Source of the DNA: Gnetum montanum
Lineage: Eukaryota; Streptophyta; Gnetopsida; Gnetales; Gnetaceae
Assembly: GCA_015680685.1 (NCBI GenBank)
Contig: MNCI01035206.1
Location: 48,833 to 112,832, forward strand
Reading direction: 5' to 3'
Length of the DNA: 64,000 bases
The notes under the pieces: model-generated
Told to the model about the DNA's origin: nothing
Seen by the model: only the letters and a program-made list of their open reading frames with translations
The model's database searches: none
In this document: positions 46,262 to 58,651 of the stretch, in pieces
Layout of the letters: each line of letters starts with the position of its first letter
Position numbering within the stretch: position 1 is the first letter of the stretch
Made by a program: the position numbers and the translations under genes

Positions 46262-47161
46262 TGATGAGGAGTGAGGTACCCCTACACCTAACCACATGAA
46301 TTACAAAGCATTCATGTGCGATCCAGTCGAATTCCACAGACTTCATTGTTTCCAATGCACCAACCCTTTAGGAAGTGAATCTAGCCTTAAGGTTACTTGT
46401 TTTCTTCCCAATTACACTTGTGACATTCTTTGGTATGGTTAAGTGTAATTGAGGCATTCAATTTTTATCAATTTTTTAATGTTTTATAAGTCAATGCTTA
46501 AATGTAGATAAAGGTAATTTGATTAAATAGTCTTAATTAATTAATTAACTAATTATTTAACTAATCCTAACATAAGTATCTGTTCTCACTTTTCATACAT
46601 GTCTTGAACCCATGTATCCGTTGCTGGGCAACCAAGCGCTACACTACTAGGTGTACCAAGCAATAACACTACTAGGATTACCAAGAAAATACATGTTACG
46701 CTCGAAGGGGTCATACTTATGTATTTAATCTATGTAGCTTAATTACTTCATTAACTCATTTGCTAGAAAATATTTGCAAAATAATTAAAAAAAATTAACA
46801 AATAATTGAAAACACTGAATGCATAAATGAAATAGCTAATCTATCCAAAGTGCTACAAGGTTTATCAGAAAGCTCATTTTTATTTTCACACACATTATCG
46901 TGCTCAAGTACAACAATGCTTGAATAAAGATTTGTACACTGAATGACTCCTACTATGGGCACTTAGGCAAAGAATTCTAACTTTTGTATAGAAAAAATGC
47001 AAGAGCTTCGCTGCTACTGAAATCTAGATTGCCATAAATGTGGCTAGAAGGTGCGTATTTATAGATAACAAATAGACACTGTGTCAATGGGGCCTCGTTG
47101 ACATAGGGCGAGATGCGTCGATGAGGCCTTGTCGATGCAACCAACCAACGAAAACTCATCA
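46262..47161 (-). repeat. Element F 3' LTR (class-4 U3)
   Basis: Plus-strand TGATGAGGAGTGAGGTACC to AAAACTCATCA, followed by the polypurine tract TACCCCCATGACTG (47162..47175). U3 at about 47075..47140 has CATCGACGCATCTC / GATGAGGCCTTGTCGATG palindrome-like repeats, then a TATA segment (TATTTATAG, near 47055 on +). The flank before it is ATTGG; the other LTR of F is followed by ACCAG, so no clean target duplication is seen. Confidence 0.85.
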
Positions 47162-47349
47162 TACCCCCATGACTGAATGAAAATTTATCCTTGAGTTCTT
47201 TTAAAAATTTGGGAAGGTATTAGATTATTGACTGACTTCTCTTTAATAAAACAATTGACTGACTTTGACAAAAAATGGAGTGCCCAAGTGTATGGATTAA
47301 CACATTACAAAAATGATGGTGTTTAAGACACAAAATTGAACACCATGAC

Positions 47350-50250
47350 ACAAATCTTCAAAAATTGGACAAGACATTACTTGATGGTTTGAAGCTTGTT
47401 GAAGAAGATCAAATGGTCCCAAGTAGTGGTGTTTCCTAAGGCTCTGAGGACCCTTATTGGCTTCATGCATTGGCGGTGGTTGAGGTAGCTACAATTTTCT
47501 TGCTATTGTTGCAACTTCAGGTGGAAGGTAGAAAGCATCTAGTGGTGCTTTCATTTTTTCCTCCTTACTCCTAGGATCATCCATATAGCTTCCCAATGTG
47601 GGTTGGAATGGGCACATCCCAAGGACATAGGATCATTGGAAACAACTCCTTGACATCAATGAACTAGGCAGCAAACTGTTTGCATTCAATGTCGAATGCT
47701 CACACTGTGTTCGTCAGCTCTTGGTAGTCATTCATCCATTTGGCTAGGTCCTCAGCGATGGATCATTGATCTGTGAATCGTCCTTTGAGGACTTCGATTT
47801 TAGCATTGGTAGTCCCAAGCTTTTGTTTGGTGTCTTGTGGTGTTTGAACTTAACCTCGTATAGTAGATACAAGCTAGCCACTTGTTTCTCCAATTCCAAC
47901 CATAGCCGTCCAGTTGTCAACATTACCAAATTTGTGTAATAGAGATTGGCCAACTCTATATACTCTGTCATTTTTTCAATCTACAACTCCTTCAAGCAGA
48001 TCTTCACTTTGTTGTAGGCATTAATCCTATCAAGGATGGGTTGACATCTCTCTTCCTTGCTGGAGTTGTTGGAGGGCTTCATTTACTTTAGCCTTTGCCA
48101 TCTGGATTTCTTTTTCATTAACTTCCTTTTGCAAGATAACCTAGTTTTTGTAGTGATTTTTCACTCTCTCAAATTTGAGATCTTCATTCTTCTAGGCAGT
48201 GATCTCAATGGTAGACTTTTGTTGCAAGGTGTGTACCTCCTTCATTGATAAATTGTGGTTCTCCATGGTCGATTTTCTTAGTTCAGTGTTGACCCTGGCA
48301 AGTTGCACCTATTGTTGATGGATGAACTCTTACATTTGATCTCTTTGAGCATAAACATTTTGTAGACAATGATTTTGCATAGTCAATGATTTGTTCTCCT
48401 AGCACATCTAATTCAAGTCCTTTTTGATTGAGTGCATTTCAGCTTTTGCCAGGGACTATTTGAAGATGGCCATTACTACTTCCTCCTTAGCTCTTTGAAA
48501 TTATTCTTAAAGTTATTTGATAGCTTCATCTCTTATCATTGCTGAGCTAAGGATTGCTTATTCTACAAGTTCAGCACAAATTTTAGCAACCTCCATAGCC
48601 AAGCATTGATTTTGCTCTTGGGCTATTTATAGTTGTCCCTCTAAAATGATGCACTTGCCACTTGCATTTAGCAACTCCGATTGGGTTGCAGTGATGTTCT
48701 CTGGAAGATCAAAGATGTTTGAAGTCAGTTGCTTAGTTCTTACCAGTCGTTCTAACAATTGTTCATGTTGGGCTGCATTCAATTTCTTATTGACTATGCT
48801 TGCAGATGTTTGCACATATTGAAGTGTAGATATGTATGGTATAGATGTCGTAGGTGCATTTAGTGCTTCAACTACACGATTAGCTACTACTTCTACCACT
48901 GTCTCCTACCCTTGGTGCTACATCACCAAAATAGTTTCCTCTTCATCTTCCTCCAACCTCATCGAGAAAGTGGCGACATTCCTAGAGATTTCTAGGAATA
49001 GATGATGTGCTGTTAATGACATTGTCACCTCTCGAGTGTTGGGATTCGACCTCAAAGGTAGTAGCATTCTTTGAACTAAGAAAATGGAACCACCTCTCTC
49101 CATTTGGCTAACTATTCAAGCCACCTCATTAAGGTGACTCATTACTGGTCGATACATAGATGGATCCACCCCACTCATTCCTGCTTATTGTTTTTGTTTG
49201 CTTAAGAGCCATTCTCAAATTTTTCGTAGATGCTTAAGGACTGCATGGGCCTCTAATGTTATCTCCTAAGTGGGTGGTGGTGGTGGTAGCTCCTCTTCTT
49301 GAGTGGTTGTTAGCATCTTATCCTTTATTATTTTCTTCCATGAGGCTAAGGGAGCATGCCTAAGAGTGTCATTTGAATAGTGAATAATACCTACCTTCTT
49401 GCAAAGTTTCTTGATAAGGCATGGAAAGGGCAGGGTCTTCCTTCCATGTTCATTCTCCTTGAAGCACTTTTCAATCTCCAAATAAACTAGAAGGTTAACA
49501 AGAAATTTCCCACTTAGAGTAGTACATGCTTGAGTGTAGAAGGTAGTCACCTTACTTGGCCTCACTGTTGAATTGAGGTGATAGGCCACAATCTTGAAAT
49601 AAATTCACTTTGTCAATGTGAGTGCATCATACTCCTTACGATCCACCCTGTAGCATCATTGGGTCCATTACCTTTTTGCCTCAAGATCACCTTTTGTCGA
49701 TATTTTAGCTAACTATGTTCCAATGTCTGGCAACCCCAATGCCTATGTAATGGCCTTTGCCAAGTAGGACACTTGAATGTCCTTGATTTTTATAATGGAC
49801 CGTGGCCTTTGGCTATTCTAGAAGAGATAGGCCTCTCCCATGTACCATTCCCTATTGGTCATGATGATTGGCCACATGGGAGAGGTTTGCAATTGTGATC
49901 TGACATCCTCTGGAGCTTTTTCCAAAAATGGTCCAAATTTTATCTCTTGAAGAATTGATATTTGGATTTCTTAGGACTTGATGATGTCTAGGTAGGCTTG
50001 AGTCAGAGTGACCTCAAGCCTTGGCATAGGTCTAGGCACTTCTCCTCATTGGGATTATTCAGTAGGCACTTCTTCCTCTAGAACCTATCGAACAAATTCC
50101 ACTTCAAGTTCCTCACAAAGAGGTCTCGTTGCATGGGTCACCTCTTGTTGTTCTTGGCCTTGTTCTTGCTAGTTACTTCTAGCTCTAGGTTGTTTCTCCC
50201 ATGGTTGTGAGGGTTCTCCTTCTTGTGGACACTTTTGTTTGGGTGCCATC
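47350..50250 (-). pseudogene. Extra ORF of element F, between integrase and 3' LTR
   Basis: Starts near 50248 with MAPKQKCPQEGEPSQPW. The part 49266..49589 contains VAYHLNSTVRPSKVTTFYTQ-like residues, LVYLEIEKCF and LPFPCLIKKLCKKVGI, resembling the 'putative plant transposon protein' domain of plant retroelement ORFs (from memory, PF20167). It is followed by EEELPPPPPT and a long Gln/Glu/Lys/Leu-rich coiled-coil-like region (48627..48899 and down to about 47740). Many stops interrupt it. Its position matches the env-like or extra ORF of Athila-type elements. No other copy in the window has it. Function unknown. Confidence 0.6.
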
Positions 50251-50706
50251 TATAATCATAATAAGACCATGGATTAACAATCATTAAGTAACCTTAAAAC
50301 AATTGGGATACCTTAACTCTTGAGGATAGTTACACTTGGCTAAGTTGTGATTATGGCTAATTTAATTAACTCAATTTTTATTTTTATTTATGTATTATCA
50401 TTGATAAATTATCCCAGAGGTTGTTGGAAGGGTTAATTGTAGAAAGAGTTGATATTTTTATGTTGTTAAGGTTGCTAACCCTTGGGGGAAGTTAGAAATT
50501 TTTTTCAAAAATTTCATTAGAAACTTTAAGGTTTGTAGCCCCCATGATAAAGATCTTACCTCTGGTAAGTGCAGGATCAAGAAAAAAAGTGATTTGGATA
50601 AACAGTTTGAAAGTTATGAGCTCTAGAAGGTTTTGGGCTCTAAAAATTGCAAAAATTCCCCATATGTTATGAGCAAATTGTAAAAAATTTCCAAAATGTC
50701 CAAAGG

Positions 50707-50766
50707 TATATATAGTATTTTTGCACTGCATTGACGAGGCCTCATCGATGGGGCCTTGTCAACATA
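50707..50766 (-). promoter_or_regulatory. Internal copy of the class-4 U3 module with TATA
   Basis: On the minus strand a CATCGATGAGGCCTCGTCAATG-type palindromic unit (50729..50766) is followed about 15 bp on by TATATATA (50708..50715), the same arrangement as in F's LTRs. It lies about 460 bp upstream of the extra ORF start and in the same direction, so it could have served as its promoter. Confidence 0.5.
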
Positions 50767-51490
50767 GCTATTGACCATCGTTGACTTACATTGACTTTGA
50801 TCAAACTTTCAAAATACAAGAAATTTTTTGATGAAATTGGGGTCAAATGAAAGTTTAGAAGATCAAGAATAGTATGAAATCATGAGAAGAGCACGTTGAA
50901 GTTCATAAATTTGAAAAATGGAGAAAAATTAATTTAATGAATGAATGCAATGAATGATTAAGGAGTACTGAGCAGTTTACATAATGAAAAATATGAAATA
51001 TAAGATTGTAGTGATGTCAGAGGTAAGGAACCTTAACTAATCAAGCCAAAAGCTATGCAAATGGGTCCTTCCCATAGTAGGCTCATGCCCTTTTTTCCCT
51101 TGCATAACCTTAACTAAGGGGTTCATGGACCCCATAGTCAGTTTAATGATCATGACAAGTTAAGGATCAACCCAAAAGAATCCACTCAAGAATCCCAACA
51201 CATCAAACTAAGACATAGAGCATAACATAGAACCCAGTATTGAGGTGAATTATGGTAGCATGGATAGATGATAAAAAAGGTGGAATGGAGTTCTAAATTG
51301 AGGTCGTAAGAAGTCCCTTGTGAAATTTGTGGTTAAAATGACCTGAGAAGTTTCATCCTTAGTCCAAACCAAAACTATTCGCTTTTAGTGATTTTGCATC
51401 GACACTCTAAGACTGATCCACCCACTTGAGACATAAGAGTGATTCCATAAAACAACCATTGTTCCACAAATAGGAGAGAGAGGAATAAGA

Positions 51491-51540
<50 letters not shown>

Positions 51541-52462
51541 CCTTAGTTACAGGGAATGTTTAGGCATAAGTGCATATCTTTTGAGCTCCATAACCAGTGC
51601 TTATAACCCTTTTATTTGTCCAAGGGGTGTGCTTTGAATTCCCATAGTTTTTTTTTCTTGAAATGGGAACCACACCATGCAATGACGTTATTTGTCTTCC
51701 TATCATTAGATGGTATGGAACGATAAGAAGTCTGTGAAAAACACTCAAGCACTCAAGCAAGAAGAAGAGTACAAAGAGTATTGAGTCACCTTGAAGTCAC
51801 ACCCTTTTCAAACCTTTGGATCCTTCCTAATTTTGGAACTACCCAAGAAACTGATTGATTAAAAGTTTCTTTAATGAAAAGGGACCTTAAACTCCTAGAA
51901 CAAGAAAAACCATAGAGTTCATTGGATGGGTGGATGACGTGGACTTATTACCTATTCCATGAAAAATAAACCATGTCAAAGTCATTAAACATTGGAATTC
52001 AAAAATAGAAACCAAACATCAACAATCACACATTAAGCACAAACCATCATTAGTAAACAATAACAACAACATTATGTCTTGCAAAAATAAAGTAGATTTA
52101 TTAGCAAAAATGAGAAAATACCTCACTTAAATAAAAGGAAACAAATAGAGTAAAATATATAAGAAAGTGTAAAATAATCAAGAAAGTTAAAAGGTACTAA
52201 AAATGATATAAAATTAGAAATATTCGAAAATGAAAAATTTGTAAAATAAATCAAAAATTTGTAAAATAAAAAATGTGAAAAACAAAAAGGTAGAAAAATT
52301 GAAAGGCCATGGTAATGGTCAACAGGGATGGCCATCTCCCCCATGACTAAGTTGGAAGGGGGACATCCAAAAAATAGAATGTGGTTGTCCATTTGTTGAG
52401 ACGGTAGTTACACTAGCCAGTCTTGGTTCTAGGAAAGGTTTGATTTGTTGGATATTAACCAA
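50767..52462 (-). mobile_element. Element F non-coding region after integrase
   Basis: Family 3' module: AAGGGGTGTGCTTTGAATTC near 51624, ACCACACCATGCAATGACG near 51669, a TAAAATAAA/TAAAACAAAAA array (about 52150..52300) and a polypurine-like CTCCCCCATGACTAA (52335..52350). An (AG)n microsatellite of about 37 bp lies at 51498..51534. No gene was seen apart from shadows. Confidence 0.7.
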
Positions 52463-53500
52463 CTACTTTTTATTTGTGTTGTTAGGTTTGTAAATTATCA
52501 TGGTCTCAGAGGGAAAGGTTTGATTAATTATATAAGGTCCCTCCCACAATGTTTGAAATTTTATCTTTTGAGGTACATGTGTGGGGTTCCAGTAAAAAAC
52601 CTTATCTATGGGTTGAAGTTTTACTTTCCTAATTCTAAGGTTATGATGCCACTTGCTAAATGCCTTGTTCACCTCATTCAAGGGTAGGGCCACTAAGAAA
52701 TTTTCATTTAACACATTCAAATTGATCAATCTTTCCTTCTATGCTAAACTTAGATCAAGGTTTAGATCATATGCCATTGAGAGTGTGTGGAGCTTGAATT
52801 AAATTGAAAGCATTGGAAGTTTCTCGTATACTAACTCATAGGGATAATATCCAATCAGAAGTTTCCAAGTTGAACGATAAGCCTAGAGAGTATTGTTAAG
52901 TTTTGTACTCTAGTCCTTCCTATATTTGCTAATGGTTCGCATTAGTATTTTTGTAATCTCTTGGTTGGTTACCTTTGCTTGACCATTAGCTTAGGGGTGG
53001 TAAGGTGTTGTTAATTTATGTTCTACCCCCAAGCATTACATTAATTTTCTAAATGTGGCACCTGTGAAATGAATTCCATTATCAGAAATTAGTGAATGTA
53101 GCATCCTAAACCTATTCATGATATTTTGTTATATAAATTTGGCAGCAGTGGATGATGTACAATTAGTAACGATTGCTGCTTTTGATCATTTTGTGCAGTA
53201 GTCAACTGCTACTATAAAATGCACTTTCTTGTTAGACATGGGTATGATGGGACCCATGAAGTCAATGCACCATATGTTGAAAGGCTCCAATGGTTGAATT
53301 CATTGTTGAGGACCTTCCATGCGAGCGGTCATCCCCCCATCACATTGACAACATTCACAAGACGTGATGAGCTGGTGGGCATCCCTAAAGATTATGGGCC
53401 AATTGTATCTTGCCATTAGGATTTTTATGGCCATGCACTTCCTTGCATAGTGGCCTCTGCAAGGCCCTTCATGAGCATCCTAGAGAACACGTAGTTGATC
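52463..53500 (-). pseudogene. Element F integrase remnant
   Basis: The C-terminal part is open at 52463..52729 (NLRIRKVKLQPIDKVFYWN, FQTLWEGPYIINQTF). Upstream, the minus strand shows degraded integrase core blocks that align with D, including the first-Asp region near 53240-53270 and a CECCQ-like zinc site near 53345. Stops and frameshifts throughout. Confidence 0.7.
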
Positions 53501-53832
53501 TTGGTCAAGGACACACCAACGGATTAGGCCATTGTCACACACCTTGTAAAGGTGTCCATTGATTTCCATGAAGTATTTGATCCAATGAAGAAATTTTTGT
53601 TTCTTCCTAAAATCAAAGTCTTATGGCATTTCTTGAGTGATAATATATGTGAGGATGCCATTATACCATATTTCTTTTTCAGGTGTTTGTTCATTTATTG
53701 CTCTAGTAAAGTGGAGTTCATTTGGAAACTAATCAGAGAATGGGCTCTCCTCCTATTTGTTATCCAGTGAGAGAAGTGATTAGTGACCACACTCTTGGTC
53801 CCTTTTTGATCTACCATAATCAGATTGAATTC

Positions 53833-54072
53833 TTACAAAATCATGAGCCACCGTATAATATGAGGGCTCACTGTTGGCTCATTCATGAGGAAGTAAATTG
53901 CATTGTGGTCTGTATGTACAAATACCACATAACCTAGCACATAATGTCTAAACTTTTCTAATGCATACACCATTGCCATTAATTCTTTCTCTGTGGTGGT
54001 GTAATTTAGCTGTGCACCCATAATGCTTCTACTCATGCAATGGATATAATATGGATGCTTCTTATCATCCAT
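53833..54072 (-). pseudogene. Element F RNase H domain
   Basis: A 79-residue open segment: KHPYYIHCMSRSIMGAQLNY, EKELMAMVYALEKF, VFVHTDHNAIYFLMNEP. EKEL and TDH are the conserved Glu and final Asp-His positions. The N-terminal TDAS-like part is just upstream in another frame. Confidence 0.78.
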
Positions 54073-54299
54073 CTATGTGAGCACTGCTTCCAAAGCATAG
54101 TTAGATGCATCTATCATAATATGGAATGGTTTGGACTAATCTGGTACTCATAGGATTGGTGTTTCTATGAGTTTCTCCTTTAATTTTTGGAATGTATGTT
54201 CACATTCCTTGGTCTAAATGAAAGGTGCATCTTTCTTTGTAAGTTCTACAATAGTTGTGCAATCTTAGAGAAATTCTCAATAAATTGCTAGTAGTAACT

Positions 54300-55376
54300 A
54301 GTGTGTCCAAGCAATGACCAAACATCTTTAACGGTCTCTATTTGACATGTTATTCCTTGGATGAACCTTATCTTTTGTAGGTCTACCTCAATCCCTTTCT
54401 ACAAAATTTGATGCCCTAGCATAATGCCTTCTTGGACCATGAGATGGCTCTTTTGCCAACTGAGTCATAGGTTTATCTCTACACATCTCTTCAGTACTTG
54501 CTCAAGTCGATCCAAGGCTTGCTCAAATGTAGCTCCATAGGTGGAGAATTCATCCATGAAGACTTCAACACCACTACCAATTTTTTGTTGAAAAATACTT
54601 AGGACCAAGTGTTGAGATGTTACAGGGGCATTGCATAAGCCAAATAACATCTTACAATATGCAAAAGTCCCCTAGGGACTTGTGAATGTTATCTTGGCTT
54701 GGTCTTCTGGCATAATTTGGATTTGGTTATAGCCACTATAACCATCTAAGAAACTATAATAACAATGCTCGGATATGGTATCTAACACTTGATCTACAAA
54801 TGACAAAGGAAAATGATCTTTAAATGTTACCATATTCAATAGCCTAAAGTCAATGCAAACCCATCATTTACCACCCTTCTTCAGTACCACTACAAGAGGG
54901 CTAACCCACTCACTATTCACGATTGGATAGATGAACCCCGCCTAGAGAAGTTTCTCTATCTCCTCCTTGATGATTTATTTTAATTTGGGGTTCAACCACC
55001 TCTACAGTTGCCTTCTAGGCTTCATGGCTAGGTTAGTGTAGATGCAATGTTGGCATATCCTTGGATCGATTCCTGTTAGCTCTGGATATGACCAAGTAGA
55101 GGTTGTTGACCATTTATTCACGACTTTCAACAACTTTTCTTTTTGTTTAGGAGCAAGTGTGGCATTAATGATGATTTATTTTCCATTCTTTGAAAATGCA
55201 TACTCCATATTGGCTAGTAAAGTTTTTAGTTCTAAGGGCTCCTCCTTGAAGTGATCAGGGATCTCCAACTCTCCCCAATAGGTATCATCATCTTCATTAG
55301 AGAGTTGGGAATGAACTTGTTCAATCTTGTCCATGCCTTCAACACATGCACATGTTAAGCTCTCAGTTGGCTCCAT
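54300..55376 (-). pseudogene. Element F reverse transcriptase
   Basis: An open segment at 54465..54650 begins in the MLFGLCNAP block (usually MPFGLCNAP) and includes VEVFMDEFSTYGATFEQALD. The catalytic box is FMDE where FMDD is expected, so the second Asp is Glu. N-terminal blocks lie in broken frames up to about 55376 (MEPTESLTCACVEGMDKI is the protease-RT connector). Confidence 0.75.
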
Positions 55377-55412
55377 GCATATTATGATGCTATCTAAATC
55401 AACTATTAGCCA

Positions 55413-56040
55413 CTAGGTGCCCTCTTGCTTTGTGGTTGCTACGTACAGACATTGTTGAATGTTAATTTCTTGTGCACATTGATTCCATGCCTTAATGTAT
55501 GTGCTTTTGATTGACCAAATCTTTTGCACATAATTGCACCAATTATTGCTGTACGCGATGCATGGAATACACTTCTTCTCTATGTTACCTAGCTCATATT
55601 CCTTAGATATTTCTAAGGATAGGTTCCTTATTCCCATTCACACATCAATCATACTTAACCAAGCCATTCCCATAATGATGGGAAAGTCGCTTTTGCAATT
55701 GTCCACCTTGATTACTAAAAAATCAACAGGATAGGACCACCCACAGACTATGGTCACAATGTCCTCTACTAATTCCAAAGGGATAATAATCAACTAATCT
55801 ACTAATTCTAAACAGATGTTACTCTTCTTAAGAGGTGGTAGGTTCTAGGCCTTGTACATATCATGGGAGATGAAGTTAACTTCAAAACTAGAGTCAAAAA
55901 GAGCTTTGCAAAGCTCTTATCCATCAATCTATAGATAAATGAGTGGACTTCCTGGATCAAATATTTTTGTAGGAAGGTTGCCAGCTTTAATCTAGTTAGA
56001 AACAACATGAGTTAGCATTACAGTGTGGATCCTAGGTGAT
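55413..56040 (-). pseudogene. Element F protease remnant
   Basis: Broken retropepsin. The active-site segment near 55870-55910 reads ALFDSSFEVNFIS, so the DLG core has become DSS and the site is lost. The PIIMG box lies near 55670-55690, and 55413..55637 covers the segment after it (IRNLSLEISKEYELGNIEKK). Confidence 0.65.
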
Positions 56041-56389
56041 GCTTGGTTTGAAGGGCACTCAAAGGTATTTGATGTAGAGGATGAGGGTGCCAAAGATGTA
56101 GGGAAATCAACTAAAGTAGGTTGTGAGGGCTGGAGAGGACTACTGGGCTAGAAGAAAGGTTGTTTCCTTGATTAATTATCTGGACCACTTGGTTGAAAAA
56201 CTAGTTGTGAGTGTACAACCCTTGTAGCCTTTCGTTGTTGCAGCTATGGAAGAATTTCATCCTACATGGATGAAGTAGGAGGTGACTGAGTTGAAGGTGA
56301 AGGTGTAGGTGCAGAGGAATGTGGAGGATGATAAGGATATGGATATGGATTTTTCCCTCAATTAGATGGTGAATGTGTTTGATGGTACT

Positions 56390-58450
56390 TTAGAGGGTAC
56401 CAGTGATGCTAGAATGATGTATGACTTGTAGAACTTCTATGGGAGATGGGCTATTGAACATAGTACACATATGGATTTGGTTGCCTATAAGGGTACTACT
56501 ACTTTGGTGGTGGCATATCCCACGATTATGGTTGATACCACTATTGGTATTGTTCATACAATTGTGGAGGAGCTCCACTTGGGTAGTAAGCTTGTTGTTG
56601 CTGGTGGAACTGTCTTGGACTACCTTGAGGATAAGGGAACTGTCTTGGAGCTTGCCTACATGCTAAGCGAGGATTCAATGTGTACACTCCAAAATCTTGT
56701 AAGTGTAACACCATAGGGTAACATCCCTTTGGATGTTCATATTGACAAATGTCATATTCAGTTTCCTCATCAGAGTCAGACTCCACAACTTCCTCTACTA
56801 CAACAACTTTGCCCTTACCTCTTTGGTTGGCACGTTTAGCTTCTTTTTGCCTCCTATGATTACGATCACTATTTTTCTCTTTGGATTCTTTAGAAATTTT
56901 TAAAGCGGTTTGAAAATTTTCATCTAAAGAGTCCCATAACTTGTCAACCTTGGCTGAAATATCATAAATAAATTTTTGGATGGGCAAGGTCTTTTTATTC
57001 ACCACTTCATCAAGTGGTGACTCCTCCTCATCACAAAATCATACCTCTCATTTTCTAATAAAAGGGCCCCTTCTATATTTTTCAACACTTTCTCTTTTTC
57101 ATAGCTCACCTTCTTCTTTTGCTACCTACTCACTTAATCTTGGGATTTGATGAGCTCTCATTTCATACAATCTTCCTTGAGCATACACCCCAAGGGTTCT
57201 TCTTATTTCTACTCTCAACCCATCTATGATGTGGTGAAGTTGTTCTCTCTGAGAGTAACCATGGTTAGGGTATTAGTGTAGGAGTGAATAGTATTTACCC
57301 ATGGCAACATCAAAGGCTTTATGTGCTCCTTGTTTCTAGCCTTGAATTTTCCTTCTTAGGTTAGACACTCTAGAGTACGATTGATATTTGTCATTGAATA
57401 GTTCTAACATGTTACTCCATCTTCAGATAGATTTTGGTTTTAAGGATCAGTACCAACTTTCAACTTCTTTAATGAGTGTCCTTGGGAAAATATTGAGTTT
57501 CTACCACTCATTCTCTATGTTTTGTAGAGCACAAGAACCTTGAAAAGCTTGTAGGTGTGTTTGTAGATCAGAATTGTATCCTCCCTCAAGTCTTGGGATA
57601 TTGTTCGTATCTAGGTGCTTGATCTAACTATCCTTCATATGCTTAGTTGGGATTTTCACTACCTTTGCAATGTTAAGCATATTGCAAGTCACCAATAAAG
57701 GTTCATCATCATCATTGCATTGATGTTGCATATGATGGTATCAGTCAACGCTTCGGTTTTGTTGGCCTTCACGGTCATTGTTATTTCGTCGATCACCTTC
57801 ATCACAGTTGTTTCAATGGTGGCCTCCATGAGAATTGTTAAATGAAGAGGAATTTTTTGAATCAAATGAAGAGGATGAAGAGGAAGGTGGACTACCACTG
57901 CCACTATGGTGTCCGCCACCACTCTTACGCTTATTATGATCACCATCCTTATATCCCTTGTTGTTGCGATTTTTACTCGAGTCCCTACTTTGGCTATCAC
58001 TCTTTCTTAATCCCAATTTATGAATAGTCGATCACAGGGTTAGGTTCACACCCTCGCCATTAGTAACAGGGGTTGAAGAATCTTCATTTTGAGAACCTTC
58101 CAAAGGAGGATCCTCATTATCCTCTTGATCTAGTAGGAACAAAGGATTAGTGTAATGTTTCCTCTTTGTAGCTTCATGGAGTTTCTCTTGACATTTATCT
58201 CATTTACGTTGTGTTTTAGTGGGATAGTAGTTTTGAGTGTCATATCCATTCACAACATACTCTTCTTGTAGATCTGCTATGACCAACTTCTTAAGGAGTT
58301 TAAATAGCATTCAAGGCATAGATCTATTGAGGGGCAAGATGACATTACCCCCCATATCATGCCATTGCATTTGTTCATCCTAATGTAGGATGAAGGTGAA
58401 ATTTGGCACAAACTCATTTGGATGAGTGTATACCACCTTGCATTCTTATG
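56390..58450 (-). pseudogene. Element F gag and linker
   Basis: Downstream part open at 56541..57005: MVNKKTLPIQKFIYDISAKV, DKLWDSLDENFQTALKI, DICQYEHPKGCYP (knuckle-like, first Cys replaced by Tyr), VYTLNPRLACRQAPRQF and a Q/P/Y-rich tail. The upstream core between 57050 and 57660 is broken, with ELFNDKYQSYSRV-like residues. A charged Ser/Gly/His-rich N-terminal segment is at 57813..58016. Plus-strand ORFs here are shadows. Confidence 0.7.
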
Positions 58451-58632
58451 GGACCAGTGGTTTAGTATCTTTGGGCTTGCGAGAAGAAGAAGAAATTTTA
58501 CAAAACAAAATGAAATTATCAGTGTGATTCTATAATTTTATGTATAGTGGAAATGATATGGACATTTAGGCTCATACAACAATATTAGTGATATTCACTT
58601 AAAGCTAAATAGCACACGTTCCATAAACAAAG

Positions 58633-58651
58633 TCCCCAATAATGGTGCCAA
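58633..58651 (-). other. Element F primer-binding site
   Basis: On the minus strand after the 5' LTR: TTGGCACCATTATTGGGGA, a decayed form of the tRNA-Asp-type site. Its GGGGA end is closer to the canonical plant site than that in A. Confidence 0.7.

Noticed and set aside
45753-46355. A 200-codon ORF that looks like an intact gag with a novel N-terminus
   Set aside because: The first 31 or so codons are LTR sequence of F. The fusion is an accident of the F/D junction.
51498-51534. (AG)n run as a possible regulatory element
   Set aside because: A simple microsatellite in the non-coding region of F; nothing ties it to a gene.
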